Shown here one piece after another: positions 1 through 5,138 of a stretch of 5,231 nt of DNA. The notes beneath the pieces are model-generated. The model was not told where the DNA came from, did not search any database, and saw only the letters and a program-made list of their open reading frames with translations. The DNA is from Verrucomicrobiota bacterium (GTDB lineage Bacteria; Verrucomicrobiota; Verrucomicrobiia; Chthoniobacterales; UBA10450): NCBI GenBank assembly GCA_003221375.1, contig QHRI01000009.1, forward strand, positions 1-5,231, read 5' to 3'. Positions within the stretch are counted from its first letter, which is position 1. Each line of letters starts with the position of its first letter. A program made the translations under genes and the position numbers.

Positions 1-296
1 GACGCCGGCAACGAGACCGGTCCTCTTGAGGCAGGTTAACGGTTGTTAGCGATTCCGCCGCACCATGGTCGAACTCCCAGGGGGCTCAGACGGTGTGTTT
101 CATGCGCCACAAAATCTTGAAAAGGGCGGTCATGGAGTCTCTCCACGCACCATGCACCATCTGAAAAGTTTTTCTCCCGGGTTGGAAAGCGTTCTGTTTC
201 GCACAGTCTTTCTCAGTTGTCGAGCGCCGGATGAATTTCTGCGTAGCGATGACGCGACAATCGCAAATTTCCGTAGCAATGAACACAGATTATGGG

Positions 297-324
297 TTGA
301 CTGATATGAATGATCGATTCTAGT
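297..324 (+). promoter_or_regulatory. Candidate sigma70-like promoter upstream of the 180-residue gene
   Basis: TTGACT (297-302) matches five of six bases of the -35 consensus. After a 16-base spacer comes TCTAGT (319-324), four of six of the -10 consensus. It would give a leader of roughly 90 bases before the ATG at 424. It overlaps the left arm of an imperfect palindrome at 320-339. Matches this good occur by chance and promoter consensus in this lineage is uncertain, so confidence is low. Confidence 0.22.
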
Positions 325-339
325 TAGCGCGCTCTCTAG
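320..339. repeat. 20-nt imperfect palindrome, operator-like
   Basis: CTAGTTAGCG followed directly by CGCTCTCTAG pairs at eight of ten positions around the centre between 329 and 330; the two mismatches are adjacent (324/335 and 325/334). The core AGCGCGCT is a perfect 8-bp palindrome. It has no loop, so it fits a dimeric protein-binding site better than an RNA hairpin. It overlaps the candidate -10 element and lies about 85 bp before the gene at 424. Any regulatory role is inferred from position. Confidence 0.35.
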
Positions 340-423
340 TCCTCTGCGGGGTGTGTAATTCGGGGCAATTTGAAAGTCACCGGGTAATCACACCATTTTT
401 GCAAACGCAGCCATTGCTCCAAT

Positions 424-966
424 ATGAAAAGACTCCATGCCACAACATTAACCGGAATTATCGGAATCGCCGGAGGACTACTGATCCTGCTTGCTTTCCC
501 CGTCGAAAAAGTTGAACCGGCAGTCCCGACTATCAAAGTCCCTGGTCCCTATCCGTATGAGACACCGATGCAAGTTCCGGCGCCGCCGCCGACCATATCC
601 GAATCATCAGTGTTGCCTACGCCTGCTCCTTTTCCGTATCGCGAATCGTCATCCTCACTGATGGCCGCTCAGGATCATGATCCCCGAACGGAAAATACTC
701 GCCGCCCGCTTACCGCGAAGGCGGTGCGTGAGGTAGCATTCAAATACAACGGAGTGCCAGAATTCTGTGAATTTCTGGCGGCACTCCCTGCCGACGTTAG
801 CGTGTTTGATCCCAAACTCGGAAAGACGCGTCCGCTTGTAAAAGGAGGCCGCGTAATACGCAAAAATGTAACGTGGCTTCGTAAACGCAAGGAGGCGCCT
901 CAAAAATCAAATGACCGAACGCTCGTCTCAACTGAAGAACTCGGCGCGCGCGAGTCGGGGATTTGA
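424..966 (+). CDS. Small signal-anchored, proline-rich hypothetical protein (180 aa)
   Basis: I do not recognise a family. The N-terminus is MKRLHATTL followed by a hydrophobic, glycine-rich segment (about residues 9-26), which suggests a signal anchor or uncleaved export signal because no clean A-x-A site follows. Residues 28-72 are rich in proline and tyrosine (PGPYPYETP, PAPPPT, PTPAPFPY), like an extended extracytoplasmic linker or wall-spanning stalk. Residues 92-155 form a compact, more ordinary part (LTAKAVREVAFKYNGVPEF, one cysteine at 115) ending in a basic cluster (RKNVTWLRKRK). The last 20 residues are polar. The ATG at 424 is the only sensible start, since the hydrophobic segment follows at once; no Shine-Dalgarno sequence precedes it, so the start rests on the signal sequence. 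The gene converges on the minus-strand gene at 1064. A strong inverted repeat lies inside it at 751-787. Coding status is likely; function is unknown. Confidence 0.62.
   Translation: MKRLHATTLTGIIGIAGGLLILLAFPVEKVEPAVPTIKVPGPYPYETPMQVPAPPPTISESSVLPTPAPFPYRESSSSLMAAQDHDPRTENTRRPLTAKAVREVAFKYNGVPEFCEFLAALPADVSVFDPKLGKTRPLVKGGRVIRKNVTWLRKRKEAPQKSNDRTLVSTEELGARESGI
751..787. repeat. Strong imperfect hairpin inside a coding sequence
   Basis: The left arm GGAGTGCCAGAATTC (751-765) pairs with the right arm at 769-787 across a TGT loop. All fifteen left-arm bases pair; the right arm carries one extra T (within 772-774) and three extra bases around 779-781. The segment encodes GVPEFCEFLAAL in the 180-residue protein, so it is not a terminator at a gene end and has no T tract. 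It might slow translation, stabilise the mRNA, or mark an old insertion of a small palindromic element. Confidence 0.6.
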
Positions 967-1061
967 TTCCCACGGTAGATTTCACCTGGGAGATTCGGGT
1001 ATCAGTAACAGAGCTCCGAATTGTGTATGCAAGCCTGTCAGATCAAACACCAGCGCTATCT

Positions 1062-1079
1062 GCTTACTCCGGATTAAGC
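1062..1079. repeat. Near-perfect 18-nt palindrome at the end of the minus-strand gene
   Basis: GCTTACTCC followed by GGATTAAGC is self-complementary except for one mismatched pair. It covers the last codons and stop codon of the 197-residue gene. It has no loop of its own and no T tract on the minus-strand side, so it is a poor intrinsic terminator. No better terminator hairpin is visible between the two convergent genes (967-1063); only a 6-bp inverted repeat ATTCGG/CCGAAT at 993-998 and 1016-1021 lies there. Confidence 0.35.
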
Positions 1080-1657
1080 AGTTGATGCAAAAAACCAGGT
1101 TTCGGTATCTGGCGCTTACGCTGGGTACGTCGCGTTTTCTTTTTCTGTGTTGACGGTGTTCGGGTACTCACGACAGACGGCGTCGGCGAAGCTGTCGGCG
1201 CGGGCGTGATCGTCGCTAACGTTGCAGGTGTTGGTGTAGCCGTTGGTAATGCGGCAGGGTTTGGCGGAATTAGGGCCTGAGTTTCTGTTGCAGCTTCTGT
1301 AGCAGCAACGGGCACATGGCCTGTTGTCGGCCTGTTTGCGAGTCCCAACACGATTGCAACAACTGCGGCAAGAATAACAACGGCAGAAAGAATTCCAACT
1401 CGAATGGCCCAGCGTGCGAGGCGCTGGGTTTGCCGGTGCCGAGCATCGCTATGCCTTAAGTCGATCTCACCGCGCAGCAGAATCAGTCGCAGCGATGCAG
1501 TTACGCTCTCAAACGCAGGAAGCGTTGAGTTAAGCGTTTCCAAAAAATAGTTCTGACAATCCCGGAGTTCTTCATCCGAAAGAGCAGGAAGATTCGCTGG
1601 CTTGGTCGCCTCGACCATTTTCCAGAATTCAGCTTGGTCTACCACAAGGTTATTCAC
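1064..1657 (-). CDS. Single-pass membrane protein with helical head, Pro/Thr/Ala stalk and basic tail (197 aa)
   Basis: I do not recognise the family, but the architecture is clear. Residues 1-80 are soluble and mostly helical, with DEELRDCQNYFLETLN and a charged stretch LRLILLRGEIDLRHSDARHR. One transmembrane helix follows at about 84-107 (AIRVGILSAVVILAAVVAIVLG), with arginines just before it, which by the positive-inside rule puts the head in the cytoplasm. Residues 109-168 are Ala/Thr/Pro-rich with TPTP- and TPAP-type motifs, a flexible stalk outside the membrane. Residues 171-182 are strongly basic (QKKKTRRTQRKR). The start is GTG at 1657-1655; a later ATG at codon 14 (1618) is possible, but the upstream residues look coding. 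No strong Shine-Dalgarno sequence is visible. It is convergent with the 424-966 gene and divergent from the 2127 gene. The layout resembles anti-sigma or envelope-sensor proteins only in outline, which is not enough to assign that role. Confidence 0.72.
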   Translation of the reverse strand: MNNLVVDQAEFWKMVEATKPANLPALSDEELRDCQNYFLETLNSTLPAFESVTASLRLILLRGEIDLRHSDARHRQTQRLARWAIRVGILSAVVILAAVVAIVLGLANRPTTGHVPVAATEAATETQALIPPNPAALPTATPTPATLATITPAPTASPTPSVVSTRTPSTQKKKTRRTQRKRQIPKPGFLHQLLNPE

Positions 1658-1993
1658 GTATCGGCACTCAACAAATCACCACGAACAATCCGAACTGATT
1701 CAGAACCAAGACTCCGATTGGATGACTTTTGAACATTCATGAAGGCGAGTGGCTGGGCGACGGCACGGCAGTCGCTTCCCTTCTTTATTCTTTCGCTTGC
1801 AAGGAGCGGCGTGGTCGCAGCCCTTTTTGATTACACAGCCCAGTTCAGTGCCCAGCGTCGATGGCAGTAGCCTGCTCGTTAACGCGTTCAGCCGATGCGG
1901 GGTTCATTATCAGCGCGTCGTAATGGTAGCCGACGAGCATTTTCTGGTGGCAACGTGGATGGGAATGTTTTCCAGTACCTCGCGTTTTTTATC

Positions 1994-2023
1994 TTGATTG
2001 GCGAAGCCTCGTGCGAGCAGAAT
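1994..2023 (+). promoter_or_regulatory. Candidate promoter of the beta-solenoid protein gene
   Basis: TTGATT (1994-1999) and CAGAAT (2018-2023) are separated by 18 bases and each match four of six consensus bases. A T-run (1985-1990) lies just upstream. The leader would be about 95 bases. The match is weak and rests mainly on position. Confidence 0.18.
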
Positions 2024-2113
2024 CTGGTTAGTTACAGCCCCACACCAGATCCTGCCGGTCGCTGCGCTGGGAGGTCTGCGCCGACGTCTTCTAGGAGAGG
2101 TTCCGATCATCTG

Positions 2114-2119
2114 AAAGGA
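2114..2119 (+). promoter_or_regulatory. Ribosome binding site of the 2127 gene
   Basis: AAAGGA lies seven bases before the ATG at 2127. It is the clearest Shine-Dalgarno sequence in the window and fixes the start of the 552-residue protein, giving a long but normal signal peptide. The other genes here show no comparable site. Confidence 0.7.
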
Positions 2120-2126
2120 CTCAATT

Positions 2127-3785
2127 ATGAAAACTTCTGTGCTCCTCTCCTCATCAATCTCGCTCGGAGTGCCTTCTCGGCGTCCGGGCTTAACATTGCC
2201 ATTATTATTTGTGACGGTAGCGATGTTGTTGCTCCTGCTTTCAATCACGAGCAGCACGTTTGCCGACAGCGCGACATGGAAGACGAACCCCGGCTCCGGG
2301 GACTGGAACACCGCGAGTAACTGGACGCCAGCGGCTGTGCCCAACGATCCGGCCGACACCGCAACGTTTGCCCTTTCCAATACAACCGGCATCTCCCTCT
2401 CGGCTGTTACGGTGAACGGTGTTGTATTCAACGCGGGCGCCAGCGCGTTCTCCATCAGCGTCCGCCCGCGGACGGAGTTGACCATCAGCGGCGTGGGGAT
2501 CACGAATAATTCAGGGATCACGCAGAACTTTGTGACTACAGCTGATCAAGCCGGCTTCTCCGGAGAGATACATTTTTTCAATAACGCCACGGCGGGGAAC
2601 TTGACTTCTTTTACCAATAACAGCGGCTCGATCGGTGGCGTAACATTTTTTTTTAACACCTCGAGCGCCGGTACCAGCCTCTTCACCAACGAGGACGGCG
2701 GGTTGAACGGCGCAAACAGCGGCGTCACGCAATTCTTCGATATGTCGACGGCGGCCAATGGCACCTTCATTAACAACGGTGGCACATCCGACGGTGCGGG
2801 CGGCGGCGCCACGGTATTCTTAAGGACCGCGACCGCGGGCAATGGCACCTTTACGAACAAAGGTGGTATGATCGGGGGTGCCTACGGCGGCGCCACGATA
2901 TTCGAGGACACTTCGACCGCGGGCAGCGCGACCCTGATCGCCAACGGCGGCACGGGTGGAGGCGGTGGCGGTCTGATTTACTTTTTTTATAAAACCACGG
3001 GCGGAACGGCGCGGATGGAGCTCTTCGGCAACGGCTTCCTGGATATCAGCGGCCATAACGCTCCGGGTGTCGCCACCGGCTCCATCGAAGGCACTGGGAA
3101 TGTTTTTCTCGGAGACAGGAATCTGACCGTAGGCAGCAACAACCTGAGCACAAATTTTTCCGGGGTGATCCAAGACGGCGGCATAATTGGCGGGATCGGC
3201 GGTTCCCTGACCAAAATTGGGACGGGTAAGCTGGCTCTTAGCCATAGGAATACCTACACAGGAGGTACCACTATTAAACGAGGCAAACTTATCATCAATA
3301 ACTTAGGCGGCTCCGGAACGGGCAGCGGCCCTGTGCAGGTCAACGGCGGCAGGCTCGGGGGCAAAGGCACGATTGCGGGTGCAGTGACCGTTGGAACAGG
3401 AACTGGCCGTGGAGCGGTTCTATCACCGGGGTACTTAAATGGGGTTGATAGTCCTGGCGCGCTTAGCATCCAGAGCGCGCTGACGTTCAACTCCGACGCG
3501 ACCTACGAAGTCGAGGTGAACAGCAGCAGTCCCACGGCCGATGAGGTGATCGCCAACGGCGTGACCATCAACACCGGCGCACAATTTTCCTTTGCCGATC
3601 TTGGAAGTGGCACGCTTATACCGGGCACAGTTTTCACAGTGATCAACAATACTGCGGCAACGCCGATTGCGGGCACATTCAGTAATCTTCTCAACGGCTC
3701 GATGTTTACCGCCAACGGCAACACTTACCAAGTCAACTACGACGGCGGCGACGGCAACGACCTGACGCTGGCGGTTATACCTTAG
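2127..3785 (+). CDS. Exported beta-solenoid protein with PATR motif, autotransporter-passenger-like (552 aa)
   Basis: It is probably a surface or secreted structural or adhesive protein. Residues 1-46 form a long signal peptide: a polar n-region with RRP at 18-20, a hydrophobic core LLFVTVAMLLLLLSI, and a likely cut at TFA|DSA. The mature part opens with WKTNPGSGDWNTASNW and PNDPADTATF, typical of PATR proteins in Verrucomicrobiota-like genomes. Residues 146-310 are Gly/Asn/Thr/Phe-rich repeats, exactly 28 residues each from 171 to 282, likely coils of a beta-solenoid. One autotransporter-associated beta-strand (PATR) repeat lies at about 359-391 (GSLTKIGTGKLALS, then NTYTGGTTIKRGKLIINN). Residues 400-552 resemble the passenger C-terminal region (LSPGYLNGVDSPGALSI, ending YDGGDGNDLTLAVIP). 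The protein stops there: no 250-300 residue beta-barrel, no PEP-CTERM, no LPxTG. The frame beyond the stop offers none either. It is therefore not a classical autotransporter, and its export route across an outer membrane is unknown. A nine-T run lies in the coding sequence at 2646-2654. Family assignment is good; the function is inferred. Confidence 0.88.
   Translation: MKTSVLLSSSISLGVPSRRPGLTLPLLFVTVAMLLLLLSITSSTFADSATWKTNPGSGDWNTASNWTPAAVPNDPADTATFALSNTTGISLSAVTVNGVVFNAGASAFSISVRPRTELTISGVGITNNSGITQNFVTTADQAGFSGEIHFFNNATAGNLTSFTNNSGSIGGVTFFFNTSSAGTSLFTNEDGGLNGANSGVTQFFDMSTAANGTFINNGGTSDGAGGGATVFLRTATAGNGTFTNKGGMIGGAYGGATIFEDTSTAGSATLIANGGTGGGGGGLIYFFYKTTGGTARMELFGNGFLDISGHNAPGVATGSIEGTGNVFLGDRNLTVGSNNLSTNFSGVIQDGGIIGGIGGSLTKIGTGKLALSHRNTYTGGTTIKRGKLIINNLGGSGTGSGPVQVNGGRLGGKGTIAGAVTVGTGTGRGAVLSPGYLNGVDSPGALSIQSALTFNSDATYEVEVNSSSPTADEVIANGVTINTGAQFSFADLGSGTLIPGTVFTVINNTAATPIAGTFSNLLNGSMFTANGNTYQVNYDGGDGNDLTLAVIP
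2637..2972 (+). repeat. Four tandem 84-bp (28-residue) repeats
   Basis: Residues 171-198, 199-226, 227-254 and 255-282 align without gaps. Each begins G-[VA]-T-x-[FV]-[FL] or similar, then has [ST]-[ST/T]-A-[GA] at positions 9-12, F/L at about 16, N-x-x-G-G near 18-22 and a glycine-rich end. DNA identity remains in places: CAATGGCACCTT occurs at 2756 and again at 2840, exactly 84 bp apart, and GGCGGCGCCACG begins both the third and fourth units. Divergent flanking units lie on either side (residues 146-170 and 283-310). This fits amplification of one solenoid coil followed by divergence. Confidence 0.82.
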
Positions 3786-3860
3786 CATTCGATCTTACAA
3801 CTGCTACTTAAGGCATCCCGGCCGTTGAGATATAGCGGATCACCGTCCCGAATCCCCGTG

Positions 3861-3873
3861 ACAAACCGTTTGT
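3861..3873. repeat. 13-nt perfect inverted repeat after the solenoid gene
   Basis: ACAAA-CCG-TTTGT is a perfect 5-bp stem with a 3-base loop, 76 bp after the TAG at 3783-3785. The stem is A/T-rich and no T tract follows, so it is at best a weak terminator. It could equally be a small binding site. No better terminator is visible between the solenoid gene and the protease gene. Confidence 0.25.
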
Positions 3874-3899
3874 AAGGTTCAAATCATTTTGGAATTGGG

Positions 3900-4007
3900 G
3901 TGTGGAGAGCAAAGACAGACAGAATCCGCCGCGTGAAGTACTGGGAGATCGTCGCGGACAATCTCAGCAGAGCTGGATGGCTTTTGACGCCTGATAAAAA
4001 TTCTTGA
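3900..4007 (+). pseudogene. Truncated remnant of the short 'KYWEI-ADNL' family
   Basis: The frame from GTG at 3900 reads VWRAKTDRIRRVKYWEIV, continues ADNLSRAGW, then changes to LLTPDKNS and stops at 4005-4007. From memory, KYWEI(I/V)ADNLS(K/R)AGW is the start of a short family frequent in soil Acidobacteriota and Verrucomicrobiota, usually 60-90 residues and normally continuing SWGCVSA plus a region with IADAHR and ADEKLTAF. That whole second part is absent here, and nothing like it appears in any frame before 4043. The piece therefore looks like a decapitated copy broken right after AGW. The frame has an in-frame TAA shortly upstream and no Shine-Dalgarno sequence. The intact family has no function I can name. 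A very short expressed peptide cannot be ruled out. Confidence 0.6.
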
Positions 4008-4042
4008 TCTTTCCCACGTAGTTTAAGTAAAAGCAAACCATT

Positions 4043-5104
4043 ATGATCAAAATCAAAATATCTTGGGTAGCTTTCATTTTCACGACGGTTTTCGTCTGCA
4101 CGCCGCTGCTGACGCAGGCTCAAAATCCATATCAGACCAGAAATCATCATTTTGGTGTCTCGGGCGGCAACGTTAAGGATATTACTCAAAGTTTCTGTTG
4201 CAGCGGCACACTCGGATCATTAGTCACGGCCGGAGGCACGCAATACGTGCTCAGCAACAATCACGTGCTCGCGCGTCAGGATCGGGCCACGACGGGGGAA
4301 AATATTTCACAGCCAGGTCTCATAGATAATGGTTGCCAACCGGCGGCAATCGTTGCGGACTATACAGCGGCAGTCCCGCTTGGTAACAACGTCGATTGCG
4401 CGCTTGCTGGCCTACGCTCTGGTAAGATGGACTCTACCGGTTTTATTGAGGGAATCGGCACGATCAGCAGCAATGTTAAAGCTCCAGCGATTGGACTGGC
4501 GGTAGAAAAAAGCGGACGCACGACAGGAACGACGACGGGAACAATCGGTTCGATCCACACGAGCGTGAATGTGCAGTATCAGATCCGCTGCGGCTCAGGC
4601 AGAATATATACAATTAGTTATGCAGATCAGGTTGTCATCAACAGTAACAGCTTTAGCGCGGGCGGTGATTCTGGCTCGCTCATTGTAACCAGCAATGCTG
4701 CCTGCCATCGGCCGGTGGCGCTTCTCTTTGCCGGGAGCAGTTCAACGACCATCGGTAATCCAATCCGTGAAGTCCTTAACAAGTTAGGTGGAGTGCTTGG
4801 CACTTCCGTCAGCTTCGTCGGCAGCGCTTGCCCTGCTTCCCCTATGGAGGAATTTGAAGCGCAGCAGATGCAACTCCCACAAGAAGCGCTCGACGATGCA
4901 AGCAGAGTATTGGAACAGAATCGTCACGACTTAATGTCTCGACTAGGAGTGTTGGGCGTTGGCCTCGGAGTGCTCGAGGATAATTCTGTACCGGCGATAG
5001 TTGTTTATGTGGATAACACAAGCTCCGCGAATCCGCAGGTGCCAGCGCAGATCGACAACGTTCCCATCCGCCTAGTGATAACTGATCCGTTTATCGCATT
5101 CTAA
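4043..5104 (+). CDS. Exported trypsin-like (S1-fold) serine protease (353 aa)
   Basis: It probably cleaves peptide bonds outside the cytoplasm. Residues 1-26 form a signal peptide (MIKIKIS, then a core WVAFIFTTVFVC, likely cut at TQA|QNP). The mature part begins GVSGGNVKD and CCSGTLGSLV. The catalytic triad is visible: His74 in LSNNHVLA, Asp118 in NNVDCALA and Ser210 in SAGGDSGSLI, all in the order of the chymotrypsin fold, so the enzyme should be active. Further markers are ISQPGLIDNGC (89-98) and a Thr/Gly-rich segment GRTTGTTTGTIGS. Seven mature cysteines (52, 53, 98, 119, 183, 221, 263) may form disulfides. After about residue 266 come a charged helical linker (EEFEAQQMQLPQEALDDA) and a C-terminal module, LGVLGVGLG then PAIVVYVDN and NVPIRLVI, which recurs in this bacterial group of Nal1-like proteases; its role is unknown to me. 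The ATG at 4043 is chosen because the signal peptide follows immediately; the leader is A-rich without a clear Shine-Dalgarno sequence. It lies 257 bp after the solenoid gene on the same strand. Confidence 0.88.
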   Translation: MIKIKISWVAFIFTTVFVCTPLLTQAQNPYQTRNHHFGVSGGNVKDITQSFCCSGTLGSLVTAGGTQYVLSNNHVLARQDRATTGENISQPGLIDNGCQPAAIVADYTAAVPLGNNVDCALAGLRSGKMDSTGFIEGIGTISSNVKAPAIGLAVEKSGRTTGTTTGTIGSIHTSVNVQYQIRCGSGRIYTISYADQVVINSNSFSAGGDSGSLIVTSNAACHRPVALLFAGSSSTTIGNPIREVLNKLGGVLGTSVSFVGSACPASPMEEFEAQQMQLPQEALDDASRVLEQNRHDLMSRLGVLGVGLGVLEDNSVPAIVVYVDNTSSANPQVPAQIDNVPIRLVITDPFIAF

Positions 5105-5138
5105 TTTCAAGTCGGCATTACCTCATCGAACCACCGTC

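Larger units (their letters stand above)
1..423. other. Left-edge stretch without a supported gene
   Basis: No reading frame here is convincing. The first 39 bases read in frame 1 as DAGNETGPLEAG followed by TAA, which could be the tail of a gene entering from the left, but twelve codons prove nothing. Two overlapping frames of 66-79 codons lie on opposite strands (65-304 plus, 86-286 minus). The minus one starts with GTG, has no Shine-Dalgarno sequence, and has somewhat more G/C-ending codons than the plus one. It reads partly like protein (for example SMTALFKILWRMKHT) but shows no domain I recognise. The stretch also contains a small perfect inverted repeat (CCTC-TT-GAGG, 22-31), a promoter-like pair and a 20-nt palindrome listed separately. 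I regard it as intergenic, possibly with a decayed gene on the minus strand. Confidence 0.5.
1658..2126. other. Long gap between divergent genes with start-less minus-strand frames
   Basis: No complete gene is supported. The plus-strand frames here (from the GTG at 1749 and the ATG at 1895) have no good ribosome binding site and unconvincing translations. The minus strand is more protein-like. One frame ending at 1845 reads MLVGYHYDALIMNPASAERV and continues to AIDAGH-stop (1940-1845). Another, running to a stop at 1700-1702, reads LLPSTLGTELGCVIKKGC and goes on with CDHAAPCKRK, but has no ATG, GTG or TTG start. A third ends ARRLPLRRADNEPRIG-stop. Three adjacent frames each carrying a plausible piece fits a frameshifted relic or a conserved dispersed element. 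Inverted arms GCTCGT (about 1876) and ACGAGC (about 1934) and GCTGGGC/GCCCAGC (about 1752 and 1850) show some folding potential. The right part should hold the promoter of the 2127 gene. Confidence 0.4.

Noticed and set aside
65..304. Plus-strand 79-codon frame at the left edge
   Set aside because: No ribosome binding site, no recognisable domain, and codon third positions look less coding-like than those of the opposite strand.
939..975. tRNA- or tmRNA-like 3' half: long variable-arm-like hairpin ACTCG/CGAGT followed by GGGA-TTTGAT-TCCC resembling a T arm
   Set aside because: No matching acceptor strand, D arm or convincing anticodon arm lies upstream, the conserved C of the T loop is missing, and the segment overlaps the end of an open coding frame.
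1143..1260. Inverted arms CGACAG/CTGTCG and GC-rich repeats near the end of the 197-residue gene
   Set aside because: Explained by low-complexity Pro/Thr/Ser/Ala codons of the stalk; no T tract or loop geometry of a terminator.
1870..1942. Possible integron attC-like site around GTTAACGCGTTCAGCCGATGC
   Set aside because: The right-hand half lacks the complementary simple sites expected of attC, and no integrase or cassette array is visible.
1749..2320. Plus-strand frames starting at 1749 (82 codons) and 1895 (141 codons)
   Set aside because: The longer one overlaps the well-supported gene starting at 2127 in another frame; neither has a ribosome binding site or recognisable domain.
1910..2521. 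Minus-strand open frame of 203 codons
   Set aside because: More than half of it is antisense to the signal peptide and N-terminus of the solenoid protein; its translation is low in coherent structure and fits a shadow frame.
2511..3788. Several minus-strand frames of 70-140 codons across the solenoid gene
   Set aside because: They are shadows of a Gly/Thr/Asn-rich repeat gene, whose codons rarely give stops on the opposite strand.
3884..4189. Minus-strand frame of 101 codons across the gap and the protease start
   Set aside because: It is antisense to the protease signal peptide and to the KYWEI-ADNL remnant, both of which explain the region better.
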